From assembly GCA_964594125.1 (NCBI GenBank), contig CAZQLL010000023.1:10680-74679 (forward strand): 64,000 bases of DNA. Direction: 5' to 3'. Of the stretch, positions 8,134 through 16,726 are shown one piece after another (position 1 is the stretch's first letter; each line of letters begins with the position of its first letter). Source of the stretch: CAVRZJ01 sp964594125 (GTDB lineage Bacteria > Acidobacteriota > Thermoanaerobaculia > Thermoanaerobaculales > Thermoanaerobaculaceae). The notes beneath the pieces were generated by a model, which was not told the origin of the DNA, did not search any database, and saw only the letters and a program-made list of their open reading frames with translations. A program made the translations under genes and the position numbers.

Positions 8134-8946
8134 TCACAGCGGAAACGCCAGGTAGACCCGGACGCCCGAGAGGGCGCCCGCGCTGCGGTACGCCACCCCG
8201 ATCCACGGGATCGAGACGAACCACACCTTGAGCGGCGGGCTCGTCGCGAAGGAGAAACCCGTCTCGATCTGGTGGCGCACCTCGAGGTCGTCGGCTTCGA
8301 GCGTGCGCAGCGTCGCATCGGTGAGGAAACGGTACCCCGCGAAGACGCCGGCGCGGGTCGCCCGGCCGGCGACAACGAGCTCGAGACGCGTCTGGGCGTC
8401 GGCGAACGCGGCGAGCTGGGAGTAGTGCTCGACCAGCGAGCGGTCGTCCCCGCCCGCGCGGTACTCCGCCGCCCCGCCGAGCGTGAAGCGAATCCTGCCG
8501 CTGTCGTAGTACCCGCGTGCACGCGCGCCCGCACCCCAGAGGACATCGCCGCCGCCGACCTCGCCGCCGGTGACGCCGAGCTCGGCGAACGGCTTCACCG
8601 TCCAGTGCGCCCCCGCGGGAACCTGGAGCTCCAGCCCCGGCACGAAGGTGTATGACGTGATTTGCTCCGTGAAGAGGCTGTCGACGAGCGTCGCGCTGAC
8701 GTCGTAACCACCGAGCGTCAGCGGCAGGGTGAGGTCGAGGCCCCAGCCCCGCGTCGCCGCGTCGCGCAGGGAGAACGAGACGGGAATCCGGTAGAGCTGC
8801 AGCGATCTCGCCTCGACGTCGGACGCGCCCGCAGCGCCTCGCGGCAGGCGCCACAGCGGCGCGAGGTCCTCCTGCGCCGCGGCCGGCACGGCGAGCGCCG
8901 TCGCGAGCACCGCCAGCGCCAGCGGGCGGCGCGTCATGCCATGCAC
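8134..8946 (-). CDS. Exported, probable outer-membrane barrel protein of unknown function
   Basis: A 270-residue product with signal peptide (LALAVLATALAVPAAAQ). The mature chain shows repeated amphipathic strands (GWGLDLTLPLTLGGYDV; WTVKPFAELGVTGGEV; RGYYDSGRIRFTLGGAAEYR; RLELVVAGRATRAGVFAGYRF) and ends in VRVYLAFPL, as expected for an outer-membrane barrel. No named family is recognised. Start could be ATG 8946 or ATG 8937 (MTRRPLAL); both keep the signal. A run of 39-bp repeats begins upstream of it. Confidence 0.7.
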   Translation of the reverse strand: MHGMTRRPLALAVLATALAVPAAAQEDLAPLWRLPRGAAGASDVEARSLQLYRIPVSFSLRDAATRGWGLDLTLPLTLGGYDVSATLVDSLFTEQITSYTFVPGLELQVPAGAHWTVKPFAELGVTGGEVGGGDVLWGAGARARGYYDSGRIRFTLGGAAEYRAGGDDRSLVEHYSQLAAFADAQTRLELVVAGRATRAGVFAGYRFLTDATLRTLEADDLEVRHQIETGFSFATSPPLKVWFVSIPWIGVAYRSAGALSGVRVYLAFPL

Positions 8947-8997
8947 ACGGGCGCGCCGCCGCTCCGCCGGGAAGCGGCCCCTCGCGGCACGTGGTGA

Positions 8998-9253
8998 GCG
9001 TGACGCCGAGGGCCTGTCCTCTGCGGTGAGCGAGTAGCGAGCCGCGGAGGGCTTGTCCTCTGCGGCGAGCGGTCANNNNNNNNNNNNNNNNNNNNNNNNN
9101 NNNNNNNNNNNNNNNNNNNNNNNNNNNNNNNNNNNNNNNNNNNNNNNNNNNNNNNNNNNNNNNNNNNNNNNNNNNGCGAGCCGCGGAGGGCCTGTCCTCT
9201 GCGGCGAGCGGTCAGCGAGCCGCGGAGGGCCTGTCCTCTGCGGCGAGCGGTCA
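8998..9253. repeat. 39-bp tandem repeat array interrupted by the assembly gap
   Basis: Full copies of a 39-bp unit lie at 9037-9075, 9176-9214 and 9215-9253, with a diverged copy at about 8998-9036; the first bases of a further unit run into the 3' end of the gene at 9254-10024. The unit contains the last five codons and stop of that gene (Pro-Ser-Ala-Ala-Arg-stop). 39 is 13 codons, so every copy is in frame with the gene and carries its own TGA. True copy number is hidden by the gap. Confidence 0.9.
9076..9175. other. Assembly gap (100 N)
   Basis: Exactly 100 unspecified bases, the usual placeholder for a scaffold gap of unknown size. Both edges are copies of the same 39-bp repeat, which explains why the assembly broke here. 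Confidence 0.99.
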
Positions 9254-10024
9254 GCGAGCCGCGGAGGGCTTGCCGTCGCGGAAGTCACGTGCGATCTCGA
9301 CGACGGTGTCGATCACGGCATCTTCGATCGCGTCCGGCGCCGGCACGGTCATCGTGCGCTCGCCGCGCCACTCCGCCGTCGCCGCGCCGCGGCGCGCCAG
9401 CTCGATCGCCAGCGTGGCCGTCATCGGGTCCTTGTCGGTCGCGCCGGCGCGCGCGACGACCTGGTAGGCGATGGTGGCGTCGGCCGCCGCGGGGTCGGCC
9501 GCGATCATCCAGTCGCGGAACAGCATCACCGCCTCCATCGCGTTGCGGACGTGGCGGTCCGCGCGCGTGAACGGCTGCTCGGCGCCGGGCCGCACCTTCA
9601 TCTCGCGCCAGGCGTACCGCTTGCCGCGCACCTCCGTGGCCTGCGCCACCGCCGCGCCGGAGAGGTCGGAGTCGAACGAGCGCCAGATCAGACGCGAGCT
9701 GGCGGCGTCGACGAGGTCGATCACCAGCGCCGCCAGTCCGGCGACCGGCGCCTCGGGATCGCGCCGTGCGAGGTGGCCGATCACGTAGAAGTCGGGCGAG
9801 ACGCCGACCGCCGGCGTGCACCCGAGGGCGGAAAGCTGCTTCTCGACCGCTGCCTGCACCTGCGCCCTGAGCGAGTCCGGCCCGCCCGTAAACGGCGTCG
9901 CCTCGCCTCGCCACGCGAACGTCCCCGGCGCCGCCGCCGGAGCTCCGCCCTGCGCCGTCGCGAGACCCGCCGCCAGCGTCCCCGCGATCACCGCCGCCAC
10001 GACACCGGTCCGTCCCATGAGCAC
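9251..10024 (-). CDS. Exported DUF4136-like protein
   Basis: A 257-residue exported protein with signal peptide (VVAAVIAGTLAAGLATAQ). The segment FYVIGHLARRD, then LVIDLVDAASSRLIWRSFDSDLSG, resembles the DUF4136 core seen again in this window at 31921 (LIVDLVDAERKELVWQGVASD). The family comprises envelope lipoproteins of unknown role; this one lacks a lipobox cysteine and has a longer C-terminal half (TIAYQVVARAG, TATLAIELARRG, EDAVIDTVVEIARDF), perhaps a second related domain. ATG 10024 or 10018 are both possible. Its final codons (Pro-Ser-Ala-Ala-Arg) are the seed of the downstream tandem repeat. Confidence 0.7.
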   Translation of the reverse strand: MLMGRTGVVAAVIAGTLAAGLATAQGGAPAAAPGTFAWRGEATPFTGGPDSLRAQVQAAVEKQLSALGCTPAVGVSPDFYVIGHLARRDPEAPVAGLAALVIDLVDAASSRLIWRSFDSDLSGAAVAQATEVRGKRYAWREMKVRPGAEQPFTRADRHVRNAMEAVMLFRDWMIAADPAAADATIAYQVVARAGATDKDPMTATLAIELARRGAATAEWRGERTMTVPAPDAIEDAVIDTVVEIARDFRDGKPSAAR

Positions 10025-10168
10025 CTCCCGGTACTCGAGCGCGCCACCTCGAACGACCGCGCGCGCTCTTCAGGATACCGGCAACGTGCCGGCGGCGCGA
10101 CTTACTCCGCCGACGCGGCGCGGCGTCGCCCGCAGCGGTGTCTGCGCGAGCGCACGGCGCCGTCGCGG

Positions 10169-12496
10169 TCAGGGCGCCGCGCCGCCCGCAGCCGCGCGCC
10201 GGGCCGCGGCGAGGAGCTGCGCCGCGTCCGCGTCGCCCGGCCGGAGCTCGGTCAGGCGGCGCGCCGGCGGCAGTGCCGCCGCCGTCCGGCCGCTTCTCAG
10301 CAGGTGGTGCGCCAGGGCGTACAGGAAGTCGGCGTTCGCCGGCTCGAGCTCCGCCGCCGCCGCCAGCTCCCGCTCGGCGGCGTCGAGCCGTCCGAGCCGC
10401 TGCAGCAGCAGCCCGAGGTTGTAGCGGGCACGGGCGAAGCGGGGCTCGGCCGTCACCACCTGCGTGAGCAGCGTCACCGCTTCCTCGGGCCGCTCCATCT
10501 CGACGAGCAGCAGGCCGAGGGAGTAGGCCGCTTCGCTGTTGCCGGGATACGCGGCGCGCACCTCGCGCAGCAGCCGCTCCGCCTCGTCGTTGCGCCCCTG
10601 GCCGCTGAGCAGCACCGCCAGGTTGACCTTGGCGGGGAAGAAGAGGTCGTCGACGCCGAGCGCCAGGCGGTAGTAGCGTTCGGCATTGGCGGCATTGCCG
10701 AGGGCGGCCTCGAGGTTGCCGAGGTTGAGGCCCGAGGAGGCGAAGTCGAGCGAGTACGCCATCGCCGCGCGCTGCTCCGCGATGCCGCGCTCGAGCGCCT
10801 CCCGCTGGTACGGCCGCAGCAGCTCGCGGGGCACGCCGGCGAGCTGCGCCACGGCTGCGAGGCGCACCGCCCGCACCGGGTCGGCGAGCAGCGGCGCGAG
10901 CAGCGCCACCCGCTCGGCGGGATCGGCGACCGCCACCGCGGCCGCGGCGGTGCAGCGGAGCAGCGGCTCGTCGGCGAGCGCCGCGGCGCGCAGCGTCTCG
11001 GCGCTCGCGGGCCCCGGGTAGCGGTCGAGCAGCGACAGCGCCGTGGCCCGGACGATCGCCGGCTGCAGCGGATCGCGCGCCAGCCGCGCGAGCTCGGCGC
11101 CGGCGCCCGGCTCGCCGCGCCGGGCGGCCGCGAACGTCGTCCCGTAGTGCGGCCGGCGGGCCAGCCCGTACCACCGCCGGTAGGCGTCGATCGACCACGC
11201 GAGCGGCTTGTCGTCGTGGCAGCCGCCCTGCGTGCAGGCGTTGGGCACGCCGATGTCGCGGGTCAGGTCCGGGCGCGGCAGGCGCAGCGAGTGGTCGGCG
11301 CGCCAGTCGATCACCATGAACGGGCGCTCGACCATGTGGCACTTGATGCACGCCGCGCCCGGCGACGGCCGGCCGCCGACCGCCTGCTTGTGGAAGTGGT
11401 GGTCGGCGGTGTCGTACACCTCGCGCTGGTGGCACTGCAGGCACAGCTCGTTGCCCTCGCGGTGCAGCTTCAGGGTGTGGCTGTCGTGGCAGTCGCTGCA
11501 GCGCACGCCGCGCGCGTACATCTTGCTCTGCAGGAACGAGCCGTAGGTGTACACCTCGTCGAGGTCCTGCCCGTCGGCCTCGTACAGCCCGGCGTCGAGC
11601 AGCGACGGCAGCATGTGGTCGAGGAGCTGCGCCCCGGTGTGGTCGTAGTCGCCGAGCTCGGCGCGGCGCGCGTGGCACGGCGCGCACAGCTCGACGAGCT
11701 GCGGCCCGGAGATCCCCGAGGTGCGCTGCGCGAGCCCGGCGTTGTCGATCGCGGGGCGCGCCATGTCGGGGATCGCCGCCCACGCGACGTGGCGCGAGCC
11801 CGGGCCGTGGCACGCCTCGCACCCGACGTTGATGTCGCTCCACGTGGTGCGGTAGCTCCGTGTCTCCGGGTCGTACCCCTTCTTCAGGTTGGTGGAGTGG
11901 CACTCCGCGCACATCCCGTTCCAGTTCTGGCCGTTGCGCGTCCAGTGCAGCCAGTCGGTGGGCGGGATCCGCTGCCCCGGGTAGAGGAAGAACCAGCGCC
12001 GCGCGCCGACGTCCCAGGCGACGCTGAGCGCCTGCAGGCGGCCGTCGCCGGTGGGGACGAGGTACTGCTGCAGCGGCCGCACGCCGAACGTGTGGGTGAT
12101 CTCCAGCTCGGCCGGAACGCCGCCGGGACCCTCGGTGAAGACGAAGTACTTCCCGTCCTTCCGGTAGAAGCGGGCCGTGATCCCGTCGCCGGAGAAGACG
12201 GCGCCGCCGAAGTCGCCGAGCACCGTCCGTTCCGTGGCGACGGCCATCGCGAGGTCGTGGTCCGACCCCGACCAGCGCTCCCAGGCGACGGCGTGGCAGT
12301 CCTTGCACGCGGCGCTGCCGACGAACGCCGGCGCGGCCGTCAGCGGCGCCGCGCGCCGAACCGCCCTCCCGGAGCGCAGCAGCGACAGCGGCACCGCCGC
12401 GACGATCACCGCCAGCGCCACCAGCCCGGTCCGCGTCCACCGCCGCAGACCCGCGTCGCTCCTGGCCGGCGGGACCGCCGCGCCGACCTCGCTCAC
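10169..12496 (-). CDS. Membrane-anchored multiheme cytochrome c with HEAT-like and TPR regions
   Basis: A 775-residue protein that probably takes electrons from the quinol-oxidising subunits encoded just upstream. One N-terminal membrane anchor (TGLVALAVIVAAVPLSLL) is followed by a periplasmic cytochrome domain with seven C-x-x-C-H haem motifs (CKDCH, CAECH, CEACH, CAPCH, CSDCH, CLQCH, CIKCH) plus a CTQGGCH (C-x4-C-H), so up to eight haems. After about residue 400 come HEAT-like helical repeats (IVRATALSLLDRYPG...) and then TPR units (NAERYYRLALG, EAAYSLGLLLVEM, ARARYNLGLLLQRLGRLDAAE). The start is GTG 12496, which forms a GTGA overlap with the Rieske stop. Haem count is read from motifs only. 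Confidence 0.9.
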   Translation of the reverse strand: MSEVGAAVPPARSDAGLRRWTRTGLVALAVIVAAVPLSLLRSGRAVRRAAPLTAAPAFVGSAACKDCHAVAWERWSGSDHDLAMAVATERTVLGDFGGAVFSGDGITARFYRKDGKYFVFTEGPGGVPAELEITHTFGVRPLQQYLVPTGDGRLQALSVAWDVGARRWFFLYPGQRIPPTDWLHWTRNGQNWNGMCAECHSTNLKKGYDPETRSYRTTWSDINVGCEACHGPGSRHVAWAAIPDMARPAIDNAGLAQRTSGISGPQLVELCAPCHARRAELGDYDHTGAQLLDHMLPSLLDAGLYEADGQDLDEVYTYGSFLQSKMYARGVRCSDCHDSHTLKLHREGNELCLQCHQREVYDTADHHFHKQAVGGRPSPGAACIKCHMVERPFMVIDWRADHSLRLPRPDLTRDIGVPNACTQGGCHDDKPLAWSIDAYRRWYGLARRPHYGTTFAAARRGEPGAGAELARLARDPLQPAIVRATALSLLDRYPGPASAETLRAAALADEPLLRCTAAAAVAVADPAERVALLAPLLADPVRAVRLAAVAQLAGVPRELLRPYQREALERGIAEQRAAMAYSLDFASSGLNLGNLEAALGNAANAERYYRLALGVDDLFFPAKVNLAVLLSGQGRNDEAERLLREVRAAYPGNSEAAYSLGLLLVEMERPEEAVTLLTQVVTAEPRFARARYNLGLLLQRLGRLDAAERELAAAAELEPANADFLYALAHHLLRSGRTAAALPPARRLTELRPGDADAAQLLAAARRAAAGGAAP

Positions 12497-13068
12497 GACC
12501 GCACCGCCTGTGCGGGGTCGAAGGCGGCGCGGCGGATCCGGCGCCCGGCGTCCACCTTGACGATGCCGTTCTCGATGCGCACCGGCAGGAGGTCGAGCGG
12601 CCGCGGCGCCGGCGGCGACAGCACCTCGCCGGTGATGGCGAACGACGACGCATGGCACGGGCACGCGAAGCGGCGCTGCCGCGCGTCCCACGGCACCGTG
12701 CAGCCGAGGTGCGTGCACTCGCGGTGCAGCGCGAGAAACGAGCCGTCGTCGAGCCTGACCAGGTAGAAGCGGCCCTGCGGGAACGCGCTGACGCTGCCGG
12801 GGGCGAACGACGACGCCGGCCCGGCGACCGTGAGACTGGCGCCGGCGCCCGCTCCCGCGCCCCGCCGCGGCCGCAGGAACGACGCGGCGACCCACGCCAG
12901 CTCGCCGAGCGCCGCGACGCCGAGCCCCCACCACAGCCAGGCGAGGATGCCGCGGCGTGACGGCCCCGGGGCTCCTGCCGTCGCCGCCTCGTCACCGGCG
13001 TCCGCCACGGTCGGCGCCGCCGGTGGGACGACACCGCCGGGCGCCTTCGTCGCGTTTCGCCTCGCCAT
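12493..13068 (-). CDS. Rieske 2Fe-2S protein
   Basis: A 191-residue Rieske subunit. A single transmembrane helix near the N-terminus (ILAWLWWGLGVAALGELAWVA) anchors it. The two cluster-binding boxes are CTHLGC and CPCHASSF (usually CPCHGS; the Gly is Ala here). These ligate a 2Fe-2S cluster with two Cys and two His and pass an electron from quinol to a c-type cytochrome. The ATG at 13068 has gaggagg just upstream, overlapping the cytochrome b stop. It sits between cytochrome b and the multiheme cytochrome in one operon. A long Ala/Pro/Gly-rich N-terminal extension precedes the anchor. Confidence 0.93.
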   Translation of the reverse strand: MARRNATKAPGGVVPPAAPTVADAGDEAATAGAPGPSRRGILAWLWWGLGVAALGELAWVAASFLRPRRGAGAGAGASLTVAGPASSFAPGSVSAFPQGRFYLVRLDDGSFLALHRECTHLGCTVPWDARQRRFACPCHASSFAITGEVLSPPAPRPLDLLPVRIENGIVKVDAGRRIRRAAFDPAQAVRS

Positions 13069-13076
13069 GCGCCTCC

Positions 13077-14471
13077 TCACCCCGCCCACGGCCACGACAG
13101 CGCCATCCCCGCGCCGCGGAACCAGACGCCGATCACCGTCAGCACCGCGAGGGCGGCGAGCAGCAGCACGGCGAGCGCCTGCGCGATCTCGTTGGTCGTG
13201 GCGTGCCGGCGCCGGCGCAGGAAGGCGGCGAGCCCCGCCAGCGCCGCGGCGAGCGCCGCGACCGGCAGCGCGCCGCGCGCGAGCGGCCCCGCGGACCGCG
13301 GCAGCATCTCGTCGAGCACCACGAGCGCCGGCGTCACCGCCAGCGCGAGGCCGGCGGCCAGCGCCGCGCTGCGCCTCCCGTTCGCGGTGAGAAACCACCC
13401 GCCGACCGGCTCCTCCTCCGAGGTGATGTAGGGGAGCAGGAGCAGCGCCGCCAGCTCCGCGAGCGGGATCGCGACCACGGCGGCGACCGGGTGGAGGTGG
13501 ATCAGCAGCTCCTGGAATCCCATGAAGTACCACGGCGCCTTGGCCGGGTTGGTGCTCATCCCGGGGTTGGCGCGCTCCCCCAGCGGTGCTCCGAACGCCG
13601 CGCCGAGCACGACCACGACGGCGGTCACGACCAGCGCCTGCGCCACCTCGCGCAGCAGCAGGTGCGGCAGGAAGTGCACCTTGCCGTCGCTCTCCTCCCC
13701 CGGCCGCGGCGGCGGCTCGACCACGCCGCCGGCCCGCCGCACCCGCCAGAAGTGGAACCCCGCGAGGGCCGCGAGCGTGAGCGGCAGCACCTGCGTGTGC
13801 AGCGTGTAAAACGTCACCAGCGTCGCCGGGCCCACCTCGGCGCCGCCGCGCGCCACCCGCTGCAGCGCGGCGCCGACCACCGGCACGTAGCCGAGCATCC
13901 CGGTGGAGATCGTCACCGCCCAGTAGGCGAGCTGGTCCCACGGCAGCAGGTAGCCGGTGAAGCCGCTGGCCAGCACGGCGAGCAGCAGCGCGCAGCCGAT
14001 CACCCAGTTGAACTGCCGCGCCCCGTGGTACCCGCCGGTGAGCAGGACGCGCGCCAGGTGCAGCAGCGCCACCACCACCAGCAGGTTGGCGCTCCACCAG
14101 TGGACGCCGCGCACGAGCGCGCCGAACGCCACCTCCGACTCGATCGTGACCACGGAGTCGTACGCCGTGCCGGGCGCCGGCTGATACACGAGCATCATCA
14201 GCGTCCCGGTGAGCGCGAGAATCGCCAGCAGCACCAGCGACGAGCCTCCGAGACCGAACGTGTGGGTCCAGCGCAGCGTCCGCGCCGGCACCAGCACGGG
14301 CCGCAGGTGGAGCAGGAACGTGAAACGCGTGAGCAGCGCCCGCTCACGGTCGGTGCCCGCCGCCAGCGGCCGCGGGAACACCGACCGCCACACGCGCCGG
14401 CGCAGCGGCCCGCCGGCTCGCACCGCACTCCCCTTCCCGGCGTCCCGCGTCGAATCCGACATCGTGGTCAT
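13077..14471 (-). CDS. Cytochrome b (b6-like haem spacing)
   Basis: The quinol-oxidising membrane subunit, 464 residues. Haem-ligating histidines are seen as H-x13-H in HWWSANLLVVVALLH and H-x14-H in HTQVLPLTLAALAGFH; the 14-residue spacing of the second pair is the cytochrome b6 type rather than bc1. N- and C-terminal cytochrome b domains are fused in one chain. The Qo-site motif is APWY (in KAPWYF) instead of PEWY. At least nine hydrophobic segments are visible. Start is ATG 14471 or the nearby ATG 14462; neither has a clear Shine-Dalgarno. It heads the operon with the Rieske and multiheme genes. Confidence 0.92.
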   Translation of the reverse strand: MTTMSDSTRDAGKGSAVRAGGPLRRRVWRSVFPRPLAAGTDRERALLTRFTFLLHLRPVLVPARTLRWTHTFGLGGSSLVLLAILALTGTLMMLVYQPAPGTAYDSVVTIESEVAFGALVRGVHWWSANLLVVVALLHLARVLLTGGYHGARQFNWVIGCALLLAVLASGFTGYLLPWDQLAYWAVTISTGMLGYVPVVGAALQRVARGGAEVGPATLVTFYTLHTQVLPLTLAALAGFHFWRVRRAGGVVEPPPRPGEESDGKVHFLPHLLLREVAQALVVTAVVVVLGAAFGAPLGERANPGMSTNPAKAPWYFMGFQELLIHLHPVAAVVAIPLAELAALLLLPYITSEEEPVGGWFLTANGRRSAALAAGLALAVTPALVVLDEMLPRSAGPLARGALPVAALAAALAGLAAFLRRRRHATTNEIAQALAVLLLAALAVLTVIGVWFRGAGMALSWPWAG

Positions 14472-14589
14472 GATAACCGCCGCCACGCCGACACGGCGAC
14501 GGGAATCACCGCGGGTTGAGGCAGCCCGCCGCAAGCGCGACCACGCCGCCGGCGCTCGCCGCGCACGGCGGGCGCGGGGCAAGCAGCGG

Positions 14590-16161
14590 TCATCCGTCGG
14601 CACGCGGGCGCGCGATGCCGAGCTTCTTCATGCGCGAGCGCAGCGTGTTGGGGTGCAGGCCGAGCACCTCGGCGGCGTTGCCGCGGCCGTCGATCTTCCA
14701 GTCGCAGCGCTCGAGCACGTGGACGATGTGGTCGGCGGCAACGCTATCGAAGGTGTCGGAGACATGGCGCGGCTGCGGCGCGCCGCCGGCGCCCGCGGCG
14801 AGCGACTCGTCGAGATCGAGCGTCTGGCCGCGCGAGAGGATGAGCGCCCGCTCGATCACGTTCTCGAGCTCCCGCACGTTGCCGGGCCACGGGTATGCCT
14901 GGAGTGCGTCCATGGTCCGCTTCGTGATCCGCTCGATGTGCCGGCCGAGGTCGAGCTGGCGTCGGTTGACGATCGACCAGACGAGGAGCGGGATGTCCTC
15001 GCGGCGCTCACGCAGCGGCGGGATGTGGATCACGAACACCGCGAGGCGGTAGTAGAGGTCGTGACGGAAAGCGCCTTCGGCGATGCGCCGCTCGAGGTCG
15101 CGGTTGGTCGCGGTGACGATGCGCACGTCCACCTTGTGCGAGCGGGTGGCACCCAGCCGCTGCACCTCGTGGTCCTGCAGCACGCGCAGCAGCTTCGCCT
15201 GCTCCTCGGGAGGCAAATCGCCGATCTCGTCGAGCAGGAGGGTGCCGCCGTCGGCGAGCTCGAAGCGCCCCGGTCGGGCGCCGATCGCGCCGGTAAACGC
15301 CCCCTTCTCGTGGCCGAACAGCTCGCTCTCGAGCAGCGTGGCGGGGATCGCGGCGCAGTTGACCTTGATGAACGGGCCGCTCGCGCGCCGGCTCTGCGCG
15401 TGGATCGCGTTGGCGAACAGTTCCTTGCCGGTGCCGGTCTCGCCGAGCAGCAGCACCGTGGAGTCCGACGGCGCCACCTGTGCGGCCAGTGAGACGGCGC
15501 GTCGCAGCGCCGGCGAGCCGCCGACGATCTCGGACGGGTGGGCCGCCTCGAGGAGCTCGGTCCGCAGGTAGGCGTTCTCCTCCTCGATGCGATCCTTGAG
15601 CGCCCGCACCTCGGCGAGGCTGTTCCGCAACTCCCCCTCGATGCGCTTCCGATAGAGGGCGTTGACGAGGACCTGCCCGACCACCCGGAGCCGGCGCTCG
15701 TCGGCCTCGCTCCAGGTGTGGTAGCCGCGGAACACCCCGGTCGAGAGCGCGAACAGGTTGCGTCCGCCGACCACCAGCGGGACGGCGAGGTGCGACTTCA
15801 TGCCGCGCCGAACCACGTAGCTCCGCTCCGCGGCCGCTTCGGGAGGCAGGTCGTCCGGGAGTCGCGACAACCTGAGGCTCTCGCCGCGCGCGAGCGTCGC
15901 CGCCCACCACGCCGGCAGGGACTCGGTGTCGTCGTCCGGGTACGGGAGCACGCCGGGAGCCGCCCACGAGTGGGTCGGCTGCACTGACCGGCCACCGTCG
16001 ACGACCTCCACCAGCGTGCTGCGGTCGGTGTCGAGCACCTCCACCAGCCGCCGCAGCGCCTCGGCGATCTCGCCGTCCACCTGCTCGACCGGCAGCCCGG
16101 TGAACCGGGTCGAGAGCTCCGCGACCAGGTGCTCGAAGGGGTCGGGGTCCGGCGTTGGCAT
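14590..16161 (-). CDS. Sigma-54-dependent transcriptional activator (GAF, AAA+, Fis)
   Basis: A 523-residue bacterial enhancer-binding protein. Residues about 20-175 form a GAF-like sensor. The AAA+ domain has Walker A GETGTGKE, the sigma-54 loop GAFTGA and Walker B GGTLLLDEIGDLP, then an arginine-finger region. The C-terminal Fis helix-turn-helix reads NAAEVLGLHPNTLRSRMKKLGI. Such proteins open sigma-54 promoters after sensing a signal through GAF. It is divergent from the STAS/sulfatase genes, the obvious candidate targets. Start is ATG 16161; a GTG at 16170 is possible. The GAF ligand is unknown. Confidence 0.95.
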   Translation of the reverse strand: MPTPDPDPFEHLVAELSTRFTGLPVEQVDGEIAEALRRLVEVLDTDRSTLVEVVDGGRSVQPTHSWAAPGVLPYPDDDTESLPAWWAATLARGESLRLSRLPDDLPPEAAAERSYVVRRGMKSHLAVPLVVGGRNLFALSTGVFRGYHTWSEADERRLRVVGQVLVNALYRKRIEGELRNSLAEVRALKDRIEEENAYLRTELLEAAHPSEIVGGSPALRRAVSLAAQVAPSDSTVLLLGETGTGKELFANAIHAQSRRASGPFIKVNCAAIPATLLESELFGHEKGAFTGAIGARPGRFELADGGTLLLDEIGDLPPEEQAKLLRVLQDHEVQRLGATRSHKVDVRIVTATNRDLERRIAEGAFRHDLYYRLAVFVIHIPPLRERREDIPLLVWSIVNRRQLDLGRHIERITKRTMDALQAYPWPGNVRELENVIERALILSRGQTLDLDESLAAGAGGAPQPRHVSDTFDSVAADHIVHVLERCDWKIDGRGNAAEVLGLHPNTLRSRMKKLGIARPRADG

Positions 16162-16172
16162 GACCAGCACCG

Positions 16173-16201
16173 ACTCTATCAGCGTTCGGTGCGCAAGTCA
16201 C
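16173..16201 (-). promoter_or_regulatory. Candidate sigma-70 promoter of the sigma-54 activator gene
   Basis: On the minus strand GTGACT (16196-16201) and TAGAGT (16173-16178) are separated by 17 bp, each matching four of six consensus bases. Transcription would begin about 5 nt before the ATG at 16161, giving a near-leaderless message. Suggestive only. Confidence 0.35.
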
Positions 16202-16320
16202 GAAATATCGTGGCGTCCCACGGTCGCTCGTGAGGGTGCTCCGGCACGCACCACCGCGGCTCCTGCGATGAGTGAGGTGGGAACGAGCTTCTTTCCGGCG
16301 ACTGCGCGTCCGAGTGGGTC

Positions 16321-16335
16321 GGGCATGCCACTTGC
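16321..16335 (+). promoter_or_regulatory. Candidate sigma-54 promoter (-24/-12)
   Basis: gggcat-gccac-ttgc matches the -24/-12 consensus TGGCAC-N5-TTGC with GG at 16322-16323 and GC at 16334-16335. It points toward the STAS gene and the sulfatases and lies in the interval divergent from a sigma-54 activator gene. The predicted start near 16346 falls almost on the assumed GTG of the STAS gene, which is a weakness. Confidence 0.4.
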
Positions 16336-16349
16336 GTTGCCTCATTGAC

Positions 16350-16637
16350 GTGACGATCCGAATCACGAGCGTGTCGGAGGGCCCCGGGCGCACCGTCCGT
16401 GTCGACGGCTGGCTGGTTGCATGCGACGTGGCGGCGCTCGAGGAGGCGGTGGGCGACTGCGTGCGCGGGACGCGGCTCGAGCTCGCCGACCTCCGCTCGG
16501 CCGATGCCGCCGGGGTCGCCGCCCTGCGCGGCCTCGAGGCGCGCGGCGCGCGGCTGCACGGGGCGGCGCCTTTCCTCCGCCTGCTCCTGGGCACGGGAGC
16601 GAACAACGGCCGCTCATCGGGAGCGGACCATGAATAG
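16350..16637 (+). CDS. Small STAS-like protein (anti-sigma factor antagonist type)
   Basis: A 95-residue protein read as a STAS domain: RTVRVDGWLVACDVAALEEAV, then LELADLRSADAAGVAALRGLEARGARLHGAAPFLRLLLG, which has the usual 'D-L-S-x-x-D-x-x-G-x-x-x-L' helix start and the 'GA(S)PF-x-x-L-L' end. The phosphorylatable Ser/Thr position is a Ser in LRSADAAG. STAS proteins bind kinases, sigma regulators or transporters. The start is uncertain: GTG 16350 is preferred, GTG 16371 and TTG 16332 are in frame, and none has a good Shine-Dalgarno. It precedes the sulfatase gene by about 90 bp. Confidence 0.6.
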   Translation: MTIRITSVSEGPGRTVRVDGWLVACDVAALEEAVGDCVRGTRLELADLRSADAAGVAALRGLEARGARLHGAAPFLRLLLGTGANNGRSSGADHE

Positions 16638-16726
16638 CCGGACACGCCGCATGCGCGGCATGGGGTACGACCGAAACGAATTGAACATCCCACACGACTG
16701 AGCATCCCACAAGGAGGGATACGAAG

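Noticed and set aside
9053..12766. A 1237-codon open frame on the plus strand and similar very long frames opposite most genes
   Set aside because: It is an antisense shadow in GC-rich DNA: composition is Arg/Pro/Gly/His-rich, it crosses the gap and runs over the multiheme and cytochrome genes, and it has no family match.
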